This document shows positions 32,829-40,907 of a stretch of DNA of 41,682 nt, piece after piece (position 1 is the first letter of the stretch; every line of letters starts with the position of its first letter). Made by a program: the position numbers and the translations under genes. Origin of the DNA: Microcella sp. Its GTDB lineage: Bacteria; Actinomycetota; Actinomycetes; Actinomycetales; Microbacteriaceae. The notes beneath the pieces are model-generated. The model did no database searches and was not told the DNA's origin. It was given only the letters and a program-made list of their open reading frames with translations. The stretch is taken from contig NZ_JAUSMI010000013.1 of assembly GCF_030645145.1 (NCBI RefSeq), forward strand, positions 1 to 41,682, written 5' to 3'.

Positions 32829-34550
32829 TTAGGAGGCCGAGGCGCCGCCGCGCGGCGCCGAGTCGCCGCCCGCGGAGAGCGACGTGCGACGCGGGTTGGG
32901 GAGGAGCGGCAGCGAGACCATGAAGGTGGCGCCTCCTCCCGGGGTGTCGAGCACGTCGATGCGCCCGCCGTGCTGGTTGACGATCGAGGCGACGATCGCG
33001 AGCCCGAGCCCCGACCCTCCCGTGTCGCGCGTGCGCGAGGAGTCGGCTCGGAAGAACCGCTGGAAGATCTTCTCCTTGAGCGCCGCCGGGATCCCCTCGC
33101 CGTGATCCACGATCGAGATCGTCCCCATGCTGCGCGCGCGATCGATGCCCACGACGAGCTCGATGGGCGACCCGGCCGACGTGAATCGCATCGCGTTCCC
33201 GACGAGGTTCGTCACGACCTGACGGATCTTGTTCTCGTCGCCGAGCACGACGGCCTCGGCGGCGGGCAGCTCGGGGACGGCCAGCTCGAGCGACGGCTCG
33301 GCCGCGGGAGCGGCGGCGCGGCCCCGTCGCCCGCGCAGGCGGGCGATCGCGGCGATGGCCGCGGTGCTCAAGGACGAGGTGGTGGGCTCGGGTGCGGGCG
33401 CGGGCTCCGGACGGGCATCCGTCGCCGATGTCGCGGGGGATGCGGCAGCCTCGTCGACCGCGACCGTCACCTCGCGATCGGGGGCGCCGGCCATCGCATC
33501 GAGGGCCGCGTCGCGCGCGAGCGGCACGAGGTCGACGGGGCCGGCCTCGAGCGGCTTGGACTCGTCGAGGCGCGCGAGCTCGAGGAGGTCGGAGACGAGC
33601 GCGCCCATGCGGATCGCCTCCTTCTCGATGCGCTCCATCGCCTGGGCGACGTCCTCGGGCTTCTGGATGGCTCCCATGCGGTAGAGCTCGGCGTAGCCGC
33701 GGAGGGAGACGAGAGGGGTGCGCAGCTCGTGACTCGCGTCGCCGACGAAGCGGCGCATCTGATCGATCGTCGCCGCGCGATCGGCGAAGGCGCGATCGAT
33801 GCGCGAGAGCATCGTGTTGAGCGAGCGGCTGAGGCGGCCGACCTCGGTGTTGGGGGTCGCTCCGCCGAGGCGCTGGCTGAAGTCGCCGCCCGCGAAGCGC
33901 GCCGCGGTCGCCTCGACGTCGCGCAGCGGTCGGAAGGTCGAGGTCACCAGCAGGCGGGTGAGGGCCGCGCTCACGATGACGGCGACGATGCCAAAGCCGA
34001 GGAAGATCGAGGCGAATGATCCGATGATGCCGTTCGTCTCGTTGAGGTCGGCGCCGATGACGAGGGTCGCCCGCATGGGGTCGCCCTCCTCCTCGTCGAG
34101 CAGCGTCAGGGAGAAGGGCGCGAGCCGCCACTGAGCGGTCCGGTCGGTGCTCGCGACGGTGATGCCCTCGCCGTACCGGCCGTCGATCGCGTCGAAGCTC
34201 AACCTGCTGACGTCCGGCGCCTGCCCGAGCTGGCTCGCATCGACGTTGTCGACGAGGACGTCGCCGTCGGCGTCGACGGCGGCGAAGTAGAACGGGCTCG
34301 AGAACACCGAGCCGGTCAGGTCGCTGAAGTCGTCGAAGTCGTCGATCGAGAGCCGGTCGGGGGCCTGCGGCAGCTCGGTCGCGGCCTGGCGCAGCTGCCG
34401 ATCGACCTCGCCGACGAGGGTCTGCTGCAGCACCGTGAGCGTGCCCATGCCGACGACCAGAAGCCCCACCGTCACGACGAGGACGGTGACGCCCGTGATC
34501 TTGGATCGGAGGGAGATGCCCTCCCACCACTGGCTCAGCTGCTCATGCAT
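32829..34550 (-). CDS. Sensor histidine kinase
   Basis: A 573-residue membrane kinase. Two membrane helices (about 20-42 and 178-200) bracket an extracytoplasmic sensor rich in Asp. A HAMP linker follows (about 200-255), then the dimerisation helix with H274 in GDASHELRTPL, and the ATPase domain with N448 (NLVGNAMRF), DHGEGIP and GGSGLGLAI. A low-complexity Ala/Pro insert (about 367-432), absent from ordinary kinases, sits just before the N box. A basic Ser-rich tail ends the protein. It lies 28 bp after its cognate response regulator gene and belongs to the OmpR-coupled (HPK) class. The stimulus is unknown. Confidence 0.92.
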   Translation of the reverse strand: MHEQLSQWWEGISLRSKITGVTVLVVTVGLLVVGMGTLTVLQQTLVGEVDRQLRQAATELPQAPDRLSIDDFDDFSDLTGSVFSSPFYFAAVDADGDVLVDNVDASQLGQAPDVSRLSFDAIDGRYGEGITVASTDRTAQWRLAPFSLTLLDEEEGDPMRATLVIGADLNETNGIIGSFASIFLGFGIVAVIVSAALTRLLVTSTFRPLRDVEATAARFAGGDFSQRLGGATPNTEVGRLSRSLNTMLSRIDRAFADRAATIDQMRRFVGDASHELRTPLVSLRGYAELYRMGAIQKPEDVAQAMERIEKEAIRMGALVSDLLELARLDESKPLEAGPVDLVPLARDAALDAMAGAPDREVTVAVDEAAASPATSATDARPEPAPAPEPTTSSLSTAAIAAIARLRGRRGRAAAPAAEPSLELAVPELPAAEAVVLGDENKIRQVVTNLVGNAMRFTSAGSPIELVVGIDRARSMGTISIVDHGEGIPAALKEKIFQRFFRADSSRTRDTGGSGLGLAIVASIVNQHGGRIDVLDTPGGGATFMVSLPLLPNPRRTSLSAGGDSAPRGGASAS

Positions 34551-34578
34551 CGCGCACGACGGCGCCCGTCGGCACGGT

Positions 34579-35271
34579 CTAGGCCTTCGCGGCCTTCAGC
34601 ATGTAGCCGAAGCCGCGCTTGGTCTGGATGAGCGGCTCGTCGGTGTGCTGGTCGAGCTTGCGGCGCAGGTACGAGATGTAGCTCTCGACGATGCCGGCGT
34701 CGCCGTTGAAGTCGTACTCCCACACGTGGTCGAGGATCTGCGCCTTCGACAGCACCCGGTTGGGGTTGAGCATGAGGTAGCGCAGGAGCTTGAACTCGGT
34801 GGGGCTGAGCTCGATGACGGCGTCGCCGACGGTGACCTCGTGCGTGTCCTGGTCCATCGTGAGCTCGCCCGTGCGGATGATCGCGTCGTCCTCCTCCTGC
34901 ATCGTGCGGCGGAGAATCGCCTTGATGCGAGCGACGATCTCGTCGAGGCTGAAAGGCTTGGTGACGTAGTCGTCGCCGCCGACGGTCAGACCCATGATCT
35001 TGTCGTCGGTGTCGTCCTTGGCGGTGAGGAAGAGGATCGGGCTCGTGTACCCGCTCGAGCGGAGGCGCTTTGTCACCCCGAAGCCGTTGATGTCGGGGAG
35101 CATGACGTCGAGGATGATCAGGTCGGGCTCCTCCTCGAGCACCGCCGAGATCGCCTGGGCGCCGTTGCCGACCGCGCGCACCATGAAGCCCGCGAAGCGG
35201 AGCGAGGTGGTGAGGAGGTCGCGAATATTGGGTTCGTCGTCGACGATGAGGATCTTCGGTCCATCAGCCAT
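34579..35271 (-). CDS. OmpR/PhoB-family response regulator
   Basis: A 230-residue regulator with D11/D12, phosphoacceptor D55 (LIILDVMLPD), T83 and K105 (VTKPF) in the receiver, and a winged-helix DNA-binding domain from about 130 (ELSPTEFKLLRYLMLNPNRVLSKAQILDHVW, then the RRKLDQH recognition part). The ATG is preceded by GATACT at six bases, so the operon mRNA is probably leaderless. It leads the two-component operon with the kinase. The sequence resembles actinobacterial TrcR/TcrX-type regulators, but orthology is not claimed. Confidence 0.93.
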   Translation of the reverse strand: MADGPKILIVDDEPNIRDLLTTSLRFAGFMVRAVGNGAQAISAVLEEEPDLIILDVMLPDINGFGVTKRLRSSGYTSPILFLTAKDDTDDKIMGLTVGGDDYVTKPFSLDEIVARIKAILRRTMQEEDDAIIRTGELTMDQDTHEVTVGDAVIELSPTEFKLLRYLMLNPNRVLSKAQILDHVWEYDFNGDAGIVESYISYLRRKLDQHTDEPLIQTKRGFGYMLKAAKA

Positions 35272-35277
35272 GGCATC

Positions 35278-35283
35278 AGTATC
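35278..35283 (-). promoter_or_regulatory. -10 box GATACT of the two-component operon
   Basis: GATACT on the minus strand is six bases before the ATG at 35271, consistent with a leaderless mRNA. Confidence 0.45.
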
Positions 35284-35397
35284 TGCGCGTCCGTTGCGAG
35301 TTTCCTGAACGCCGCGCCGATGGTCTCAGAGCGGGATGCCCGACTCGGGCCGGAGCGCGCTGTGAGTCGCCCGGGCGCGAGTGTCGGCGCACCGCTC

Positions 35398-35403
35398 TAA
35401 ATT
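35398..35403 (+). promoter_or_regulatory. -10 box TAAATT, leaderless hydrolase gene
   Basis: TAAATT lies six bases before ATG 35410, an AT-rich island in GC-rich surroundings. Confidence 0.55.
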
Positions 35404-35409
35404 CTCCGC

Positions 35410-36126
35410 ATGGACATCGTGCTCATTCCCGGTTTCTGGCTCGACGGCGACTCGTGGAGCACGGTGACGCCGCCGCTGGCGGCCGCCGGCCACCGCGTTC
35501 ACCCGCTCACCCTGCCCGGCAAGGAGGCTGAGCCCGCACCGCACGGCGGCATCGGCCTGCAGACTCACATCGACGCGGTCGTCGCCGAGCTCGACGCGCT
35601 CGCGGCCGCCGGCGCGACTCCCGTCGCCCTCGTCGGCCACAGCGGCGGTGCGGCGATCGTGTGGGGCGCATCGGATGCGCGGCCCGACCTCGTCGGCCGC
35701 CTGGTGTTCGTCGACTCGTTCCCCCTCGGCGACGGCAGCGTCGTCAACGATGAGCTGCCGGTCGAGGGCGACTCGGTGCCGCTGCCCGACTGGGATGTGT
35801 TCGAGGAGGCCGATCTGCGCGATCTCGACGACGAGCTGCGGTCGCGCTTCCGTGCCATCTCGGTTGCCGAGCCGGCGGGCGTGGCTCGAGATCCGCTGCG
35901 CCTGTCGAACGAGGCGCGGTACCGCATCCCCGCGATGGTCATCGCGTGCGAGTTCCCGGCCTCCGACCTCGAGGGGGCGATCGAGCGCGGGGCGTCGTGG
36001 GCCGACGAGCTCGCGCGCCTCGACGTCCTCGAGGTCGTCGAGCTCCCGACCGGGCACTGGCCGCAGCTGACGCGTCCGGTCGCCCTCGGCGAGAGCATCC
36101 TCGCCGCGGTCGGGCCCGCACGCTAA
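35410..36126 (+). CDS. Alpha/beta fold hydrolase
   Basis: A 238-residue cytoplasmic hydrolase. It opens with the core strand IVLIPGFWLDGDSW, the oxyanion-loop region; the nucleophile S78 is in GHSGGA and the catalytic His H216 in PTGHWPQ. The acid is probably an Asp near 180 but is not certain. The cap region is short. The substrate is unknown; relatives are annotated as esterases. The ATG follows TAAATT by six bases and has no ribosome binding site. It stands alone between the two-component operon, which is divergent, and a small membrane protein gene. Confidence 0.85.
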   Translation: MDIVLIPGFWLDGDSWSTVTPPLAAAGHRVHPLTLPGKEAEPAPHGGIGLQTHIDAVVAELDALAAAGATPVALVGHSGGAAIVWGASDARPDLVGRLVFVDSFPLGDGSVVNDELPVEGDSVPLPDWDVFEEADLRDLDDELRSRFRAISVAEPAGVARDPLRLSNEARYRIPAMVIACEFPASDLEGAIERGASWADELARLDVLEVVELPTGHWPQLTRPVALGESILAAVGPAR

Positions 36127-36178
36127 GCGGGACGACCGCGCTCGCACGGCCGACCTCCACGACGATCGACCTTCGAGG

Positions 36179-36184
36179 CATAAT
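36179..36184 (+). promoter_or_regulatory. -10 box CATAAT, leaderless small membrane gene
   Basis: CATAAT lies six bases before ATG 36191. This supports the small ORF as a real gene. Confidence 0.5.
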
Positions 36185-36190
36185 CACGGA

Positions 36191-36556
36191 ATGGAATCCT
36201 CGGTGCACCACGCCCCGCCCCGTGCGCGTAGGTCAGGCACGTCGCATCGCTGGCTCATCGGGCCGATGGCCGCGATGCTGCTCGCCATCGCAGCCCTGCT
36301 CGGTGTCATGGTCGGGCCGCGGGCATGCGGTCTCGTCTATCCCGCGTCTGCCTCATGCTTCGCCGGGCAGTTCGACGCTGCGCTCACTCTCTGGATCCTG
36401 AGCATCGCCGTGGTCGGCGTCACCGTCGTCGCGATCGGAGCTTTCGTACCGCTCGCTCGTCGCGCCATCTCCATAGCGGGCGCGACTCTCATTGCCGGTT
36501 CCACTCTCACGCTGATCGTGGTCCGTGTCGCACTATTCGGGCCGGTCGGCGGATGA
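36191..36556 (+). CDS. Small membrane protein of unknown function
   Basis: A 121-residue protein that I do not recognise. A basic N-terminus is followed by three hydrophobic segments at about 24-42, 65-88 and 95-115, so it is a membrane protein with the N-terminus probably inside. Two cysteines (near residues 46 and 56) lie in the first outside loop and could form a disulfide. CATAAT sits six bases before the ATG. Codon use is slightly less GC-biased than the neighbours, which may indicate a less constrained or newer gene. It converges with the XPB helicase gene, leaving 6 bp between stops. Confidence 0.65.
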   Translation: MESSVHHAPPRARRSGTSHRWLIGPMAAMLLAIAALLGVMVGPRACGLVYPASASCFAGQFDAALTLWILSIAVVGVTVVAIGAFVPLARRAISIAGATLIAGSTLTLIVVRVALFGPVGG

Positions 36557-36562
36557 TGCGCG

Positions 36563-38212
36563 CTACGCGGCCTCGCCGATCGAGGTCGCGTCCATGATCG
36601 TGTAGCTGTAGCCCTGCTCGGCGAGGAACCTCTGGCGGTTCTGCGCGAAGTCCTGGTCGACGGTGTCGCGCGCGACGAGCGTGTAGAAGTGCGCGGGCAG
36701 CCCGCTCTCCTTCGGGCGCAGCAGACGGCCGAGGCGCTGGGCCTCCTCCTGGCGCGAGCCGAACGAGCCCGACACCTGGATCGCGACCGTCGCCTCGGGC
36801 AGGTCGACCGAGAAGTTGGCGACCTTCGACACCACGAGCACGGGGGTCTCGCCGACCCGGAACTCCTGGAACAGGCGCTCGCGCTCGTCGACGGGTGTCG
36901 AGCCGGTGAGCTGCGGCACCCCGAGCGCCTCGCTCAGCTCGTCGATCTGGTCGAGGTACTGACCGATGATGAGGATGCGCTCGCCCTCGTGCTGGGCGAC
37001 GAGCTGCTTCACGACCTCGAGCTTCGCCGGCGCGGTCGCGGCGAGCCGGTAGCGCTGGTCGTCGGCGCTCGCCGCGTACTCGAGCCGCTCGCTCGCGGGA
37101 AGGTCCACGCGAACCTCGTAGCAAGAGGCGGGGGAGATGTAGCCCTGCGCCTCGATCTCCTTCCACGGGGCGTCGAAGCGCTTTGGCCCGATGAGGCTGA
37201 ACACGTCGCCCTCGCGGCCGTCCTCCCGCACGAGCGTCGCGGTGAGGCCGAGGCGTCGGCGGGCCTGCAGCTCGGCGGTGAGCTTGAACACCGGGGCCGG
37301 CAGCAGGTGCACCTCGTCGTAGATGACGAGACCCCAGTCGAGCGCGTCGAGGAGCGCGAGGTGGGCGTACTCGCCCTTCCGCTTCGCCGTGAGGATCTGG
37401 TAGGTCGCGATCGTGACCGGCTTGATCTCCTTGAGCTGCCCCGAGTACTCGCCGATCTCCTCGGCCGTGAGCGAGGTGCGGCGCAGGAGCTCGTCGCGCC
37501 ACTGGCGGGCCGAGACCGTGTTCGTCACGAGGATGAGCGTCGTCGTGTCGGCCGCGGCCATCGCGGCGGCGCCGACGAGGGTCTTGCCCGCGCCGCAGGG
37601 CAGCACGACGACTCCCGATCCGCCCTCGAAGAAGTGGTCGACGGCGGTCTGCTGGTACGGCCGCATGCTCCAGCCGCTCAGGTCCAGGTCGATCTCGTGC
37701 GGGGTGCCCGGGGTGTACCCGGCGAGGTCCTCCGCGGGCCAGCCGATCTTCACGAGCTCCTGCTTGACCTGGCCGCGGGCCCAGGCGGCGAGCTCGAACG
37801 CCGAGTGATCGATGCGCCGGGTGAGAAGCGGGGCGACGCGCTTGTTGTGGGCGATCTCGGTCAGCACCGCGGCATCCGTCGAACGGAGCACGAGGTTGCC
37901 CTCCTCGTCGCGCACGATGATCAGCCGGCCGTAGCGGCCCACCGTCTCGGTGATGTCGATCGCGACCGACTGCGGCACCGGGAACTTCGCGTACTTCTCG
38001 AGAACCGCGAGCATCTCGGCGGCCTCGTGGCCGGCGGCGCGGGCGTTCCAGAGGCCGAGGCGTGTGATCCGGTAGGTGTGCACGTGCTCGGGGGCGCGCT
38101 CGAGCTCGGCGAAGACGGCGAGCGCGTGCCGGGCGTCGTCGGCGAGCGGATTGGCGACCTCCAGCAGCACGGTGCGGTCGCTCTGGACGATGAGCGGGCC
38201 CTCGGGATTCAT
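36563..38212 (-). CDS. XPB/ERCC3-type DNA helicase
   Basis: A 549-residue superfamily 2 helicase related to eukaryotic XPB and to M. tuberculosis Ercc3 (Rv0861c), a 3'-5' helicase linked to DNA repair. The N-terminal damage-recognition-like region is followed by motif I LPCGAGKT (205-211), motif II DEVH (299-302), LTATLVREDGRE with the RED element typical of XPB, and motif VI QRLGRLLRPK. The ATG at 38212 is chosen because the family starts MNPEGPLIVQSD and TAGACT lies eight bases upstream; the longer track frame is not coding. It is downstream of its partner gene on the same strand. Confidence 0.92.
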   Translation of the reverse strand: MNPEGPLIVQSDRTVLLEVANPLADDARHALAVFAELERAPEHVHTYRITRLGLWNARAAGHEAAEMLAVLEKYAKFPVPQSVAIDITETVGRYGRLIIVRDEEGNLVLRSTDAAVLTEIAHNKRVAPLLTRRIDHSAFELAAWARGQVKQELVKIGWPAEDLAGYTPGTPHEIDLDLSGWSMRPYQQTAVDHFFEGGSGVVVLPCGAGKTLVGAAAMAAADTTTLILVTNTVSARQWRDELLRRTSLTAEEIGEYSGQLKEIKPVTIATYQILTAKRKGEYAHLALLDALDWGLVIYDEVHLLPAPVFKLTAELQARRRLGLTATLVREDGREGDVFSLIGPKRFDAPWKEIEAQGYISPASCYEVRVDLPASERLEYAASADDQRYRLAATAPAKLEVVKQLVAQHEGERILIIGQYLDQIDELSEALGVPQLTGSTPVDERERLFQEFRVGETPVLVVSKVANFSVDLPEATVAIQVSGSFGSRQEEAQRLGRLLRPKESGLPAHFYTLVARDTVDQDFAQNRQRFLAEQGYSYTIMDATSIGEAA

Positions 38213-38220
38213 AACGGGCC

Positions 38221-38226
38221 AGTCTA
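38221..38226 (-). promoter_or_regulatory. -10 box TAGACT for the XPB helicase gene
   Basis: TAGACT on the minus strand lies eight bases before the ATG, in the 46-bp gap after the helicase-associated gene. Confidence 0.5.
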
Positions 38227-38258
38227 GGTGCGTCGCCTGGGAGGGCCCGACGCGCGCG

Positions 38259-40160
38259 CTACTCCAGCGGCTCGAGCGCCGTGATGCTCGAGATCGGCAG
38301 GGTGCGCTCGACGTCGGCCTGCAGGTCGCGGCCGCGCACGCGCGAGCCGGCGATGCCCGTGGGCTCGAGCTCGAGGATGCGCTCGGTGCCGTCGGGCATC
38401 GCGATCGTCGCGCGCACGCCGAGCTTGCCGCGCACCGCGAGCTCCCACTGGCGCGAGACCCAGGCGGCGCCGCTCTCATTGCTCGTCGATGCGGCGGCCT
38501 GACGCAGTCGCGCGACGGCGGCGAGCACCGGGTCCTCCGTCGGGGGAGCGGGCGGTCGCGCCGCGCTCGAGCGCGGGCGCTCGGGCGGCAGGGCGCCGTC
38601 GTCGGGGGCGGCAGGGTAGCGGGCGTCGATGAGGGTCCAGAGCACGATCGCGGGCTCGACGCGGCTCACGAGCCGGTGCGGCCCGGTGCGGCGAAGACCG
38701 AGGGATGCCGTGGCCGCGTCGACGAGGACGGCTTCGAGCATGACGCCGTCGTCGCTCCGCACGCCCGTCCGAGCGCCGAGCGCCGTGCTCTCGTCATGGT
38801 CGAGCGCGCCGACGCGCACCGCGCCGTAGCGCCGCGCGGTTTCGCGGACGAGGTACTCGAGCGGCTGCGGCACGCCCGTGAGCGAGATGTCGTGGAGGAA
38901 CTTCACGAGGGTGTCGGCGGTCTCGCCGAGGGCGATCGCGCGCGTCACCGACTCCTGCGTGACGCGATAGCGACCGGCGAGCCCCGCGGCCTCCATGACG
39001 GCCACGCGGCGCAGGCGTTCGTCGAGCGCGCCCGCGAGCGGGCCGGGCGAGACGATCGTGAGGTCGTGCTGCAGGTAGACCTTGTCGACGGCGGGCGGCA
39101 CGAGCGGGGCGAGCACCTCGGCGGCCGCCGCGGCCCCGGAGGTCACGAGCGCCGCGCCGATCGATGACGGGCGGCCGTCGGTCGCGATGCCGAGTCGATC
39201 GCCCTGGGCGCCGCGCCGGTGCAGGCGGCGCAGCAGGGCATCCCCGCCCGCCGGGTACAGCCAGTCGACGAAGTCGGCGATGCCCTCGCCCCAGCGCGCG
39301 TCGACGCGGTCGGCGAGCAGCTCGCGCAGCTCCTCCGGCAGGGCGGATGCCCATGCTGCAGCGAGCGAGGCCCACCGGTCGGCGACGGGGAGGCCCCGCC
39401 ACTCGTCCACGGTGGGCAGGGGGCGCGTGTGCCCGGCCGAGTCGTCCACGAGCCCGGCGAGGACGGCGAGGTCGAGCAGCACCGGGATCTCGTCGAGCTC
39501 GGCGTCGGCGGCGGTCGCGAGGCGCTTGGCCTCGGGCAGCGAGAGCCCCCCCTTCGCGAGGAGGCGCGCGGGGCTCTCCTGGAGGGCGATGAGCAGCTCG
39601 GTGACGCGCGTGACCGTCGTGTAGGCCTTCTCGGCGGCGCCGCGGTCGAGGAAGCGGCGGTCGGAGTCATCGACGGGCTCGAGCGCGGGGGGAGCGGGCT
39701 CGTCGCGCAGGGCCTCGGTGCTCGGGAGGCCGCGCGCGGGCCAGCTCGCGAGCTCGGCGGCGACGGAGGGCCAGACGAGGACGGCCGGGTCGGCGGCGAC
39801 GGTGGGCTCCGTCCGACCGTCGGCGGCGTCGCCGAGGGCCACGAGGGCGGCGCGCTCGGCGGGGACGAGATCGTGCAGCAGCGCTACCGGGTCGCGGTCG
39901 ACGGCGGCAGCGAGGGCGGACAGCGGAAGGCCGTCGGGGTGCTGGGCCGCGGTCGCGATCGCCGCGAGCGCGCGGCGACTGAGGGCGGCGAGGGAGGACG
40001 CGACGGTGCCGCCGTCGAGGAGCGCCTCGGCGAGGTCGAAGACGTCACGCAGGCCCGCGGGGCTCACGCCGCGGTCGCGGATCAGGCGAGCGAGGCTCGC
40101 GTCATCCCGGTCGCGCAGCCGCGCGGCCAGGGCCAGGGAGGCGGCGCTAGTGCCCGGCAT
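38259..40160 (-). CDS. Helicase-associated domain protein (XPB partner)
   Basis: A 633-residue protein with the N-terminal helicase-associated (Helicase_C_3, XPB/Ssl2-N-like) domain architecture found next to XPB in Actinobacteria, such as Rv0862c. Repeated helical winged-type regions occupy about 1-300; VDKVYLQHDLTIVSPGPL near 366 begins the conserved C-terminal core, with LAGRYRVTQESVTRAIALGETADTLVKFL following. No Walker motifs are present, so it is not itself an ATPase. It probably assists the helicase, as inferred from the conserved pairing. The ATG lies within the 3' end of the small membrane protein gene (14-bp overlap). Confidence 0.87.
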   Translation of the reverse strand: MPGTSAASLALAARLRDRDDASLARLIRDRGVSPAGLRDVFDLAEALLDGGTVASSLAALSRRALAAIATAAQHPDGLPLSALAAAVDRDPVALLHDLVPAERAALVALGDAADGRTEPTVAADPAVLVWPSVAAELASWPARGLPSTEALRDEPAPPALEPVDDSDRRFLDRGAAEKAYTTVTRVTELLIALQESPARLLAKGGLSLPEAKRLATAADAELDEIPVLLDLAVLAGLVDDSAGHTRPLPTVDEWRGLPVADRWASLAAAWASALPEELRELLADRVDARWGEGIADFVDWLYPAGGDALLRRLHRRGAQGDRLGIATDGRPSSIGAALVTSGAAAAAEVLAPLVPPAVDKVYLQHDLTIVSPGPLAGALDERLRRVAVMEAAGLAGRYRVTQESVTRAIALGETADTLVKFLHDISLTGVPQPLEYLVRETARRYGAVRVGALDHDESTALGARTGVRSDDGVMLEAVLVDAATASLGLRRTGPHRLVSRVEPAIVLWTLIDARYPAAPDDGALPPERPRSSAARPPAPPTEDPVLAAVARLRQAAASTSNESGAAWVSRQWELAVRGKLGVRATIAMPDGTERILELEPTGIAGSRVRGRDLQADVERTLPISSITALEPLE

Positions 40161-40419
40161 CCCGCGCGGCCCGCCCCCGGCGCACGGCGCTCACGACGAG
40201 CAGCGTGATGATGAGGACGAACCCGATGGGCAGGCCGATGAGCGGCAGGACGGTCACGGCGGGCCAGATGCCGACGGTGAAGTCGCCGCGCTCGAGCCCG
40301 GAGGCGGTCGCGATGATGACCGCGACGAAGCTCGCGAGGCTCAGCACGATGATGCCGGCGACCATGTAAGCCAGGATGCGCTCCACGCGGTTGGTCATCA
40401 CGACGGATTCTTCTGGCAC
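40147..40419 (-). CDS. Small two-helix membrane protein
   Basis: A 90-residue protein with two hydrophobic segments (about 20-42 and 55-78) separated by an ERGDF loop and ending in a basic stretch, RRGRAARDAGH, so both ends are probably inside. The GTG at 40419 is preferred because TATCCT lies six bases upstream; ATG 40398 is a later alternative, and the track's start at 40509 would run through the divergent promoter of cspB. It resembles small actinobacterial multidrug-efflux-adjacent membrane proteins, but I cannot name a family. Its stop overlaps the start of the helicase-associated gene. Confidence 0.75.
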   Translation of the reverse strand: MPEESVVMTNRVERILAYMVAGIIVLSLASFVAVIIATASGLERGDFTVGIWPAVTVLPLIGLPIGFVLIITLLVVSAVRRGRAARDAGH

Positions 40420-40425
40420 GTGACC

Positions 40426-40431
40426 AGGATA
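40426..40431 (-). promoter_or_regulatory. -10 box TATCCT for the small membrane protein operon
   Basis: TATCCT on the minus strand lies six bases before GTG 40419 and decides that start. Confidence 0.5.
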
Positions 40432-40484
40432 GGTGCCGCCGCCGACGCCGCAGTACCCCCGATCCTGGGGCCGCGGGATCGCGG

Positions 40485-40490
40485 TATCCT
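40485..40490 (+). promoter_or_regulatory. -10 box TATCCT for the cspB-like gene
   Basis: TATCCT in GCGGTATCCTCG would give a leader of about 30 bases carrying GAGGAG (40514-40519) before ATG 40527. The same hexamer serves the divergent gene 54 bp away on the other strand. Confidence 0.45.
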
Positions 40491-40526
40491 CGAAGGCTGG
40501 ATCATCCACAGGCGAGGAGTGCGCGC

Positions 40527-40907
40527 ATGCCCACCGGCAAGGTCAAGTTCTACGACCAGGAGAAGGGATTCGGGTTCATCAGCGGCGACGATGGCTCCGA
40601 GGTCTTCCTGCACGCCTCCGCGCTGCCCGAGGGGGCGGTCGTCAAGGCCGGCAGCCGGCTCGAGTTCGGGGTGGCCGACGGCAAGCGCGGCGCGCAGGCG
40701 CTCTCGGTGCGCGTTCTCGACGCGAAGCCGAGCCTCGTCAAGGCGAACCGCAAGCCCGCCGACGAGATGGCGATCATCGTCGAGGACCTCATCAAGCTGC
40801 TCGACAACGTCGGGGGCCGTCTCAAGGGCGGGCGCTACCCCGACGGCGAGCACGGCGCCAAGATCGCGGCCGTGCTGCGTCGCGTGGCGGACGAGCTGGA
40901 TGCCTGA
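40527..40907 (+). CDS. Cold shock domain protein with C-terminal extension (CspB-like)
   Basis: A 126-residue protein. The cold shock domain (1-66) has KVKFYDQEKGFGFI (RNP1) and VFLHAS (RNP2). The remaining 60 residues form a charged, mostly helical extension, ADEMAIIVEDLIKLLDNVGGRLKGGRYPDG, conserved in actinobacterial CspB proteins such as Rv0871. It binds single-stranded nucleic acid; the extension's role is unknown. GAGGAG lies seven bases before the ATG. The stop overlaps the DUF3027 gene start (ATGCCTGA), so the two are coupled. Confidence 0.92.
   Translation: MPTGKVKFYDQEKGFGFISGDDGSEVFLHASALPEGAVVKAGSRLEFGVADGKRGAQALSVRVLDAKPSLVKANRKPADEMAIIVEDLIKLLDNVGGRLKGGRYPDGEHGAKIAAVLRRVADELDA

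Noticed and set aside
32485-34530. 681-aa reverse ORF covering the WXG100 gene and kinase region
   Set aside because: Only the last 96 codons are real; the rest is an out-of-frame shadow of the histidine kinase gene.
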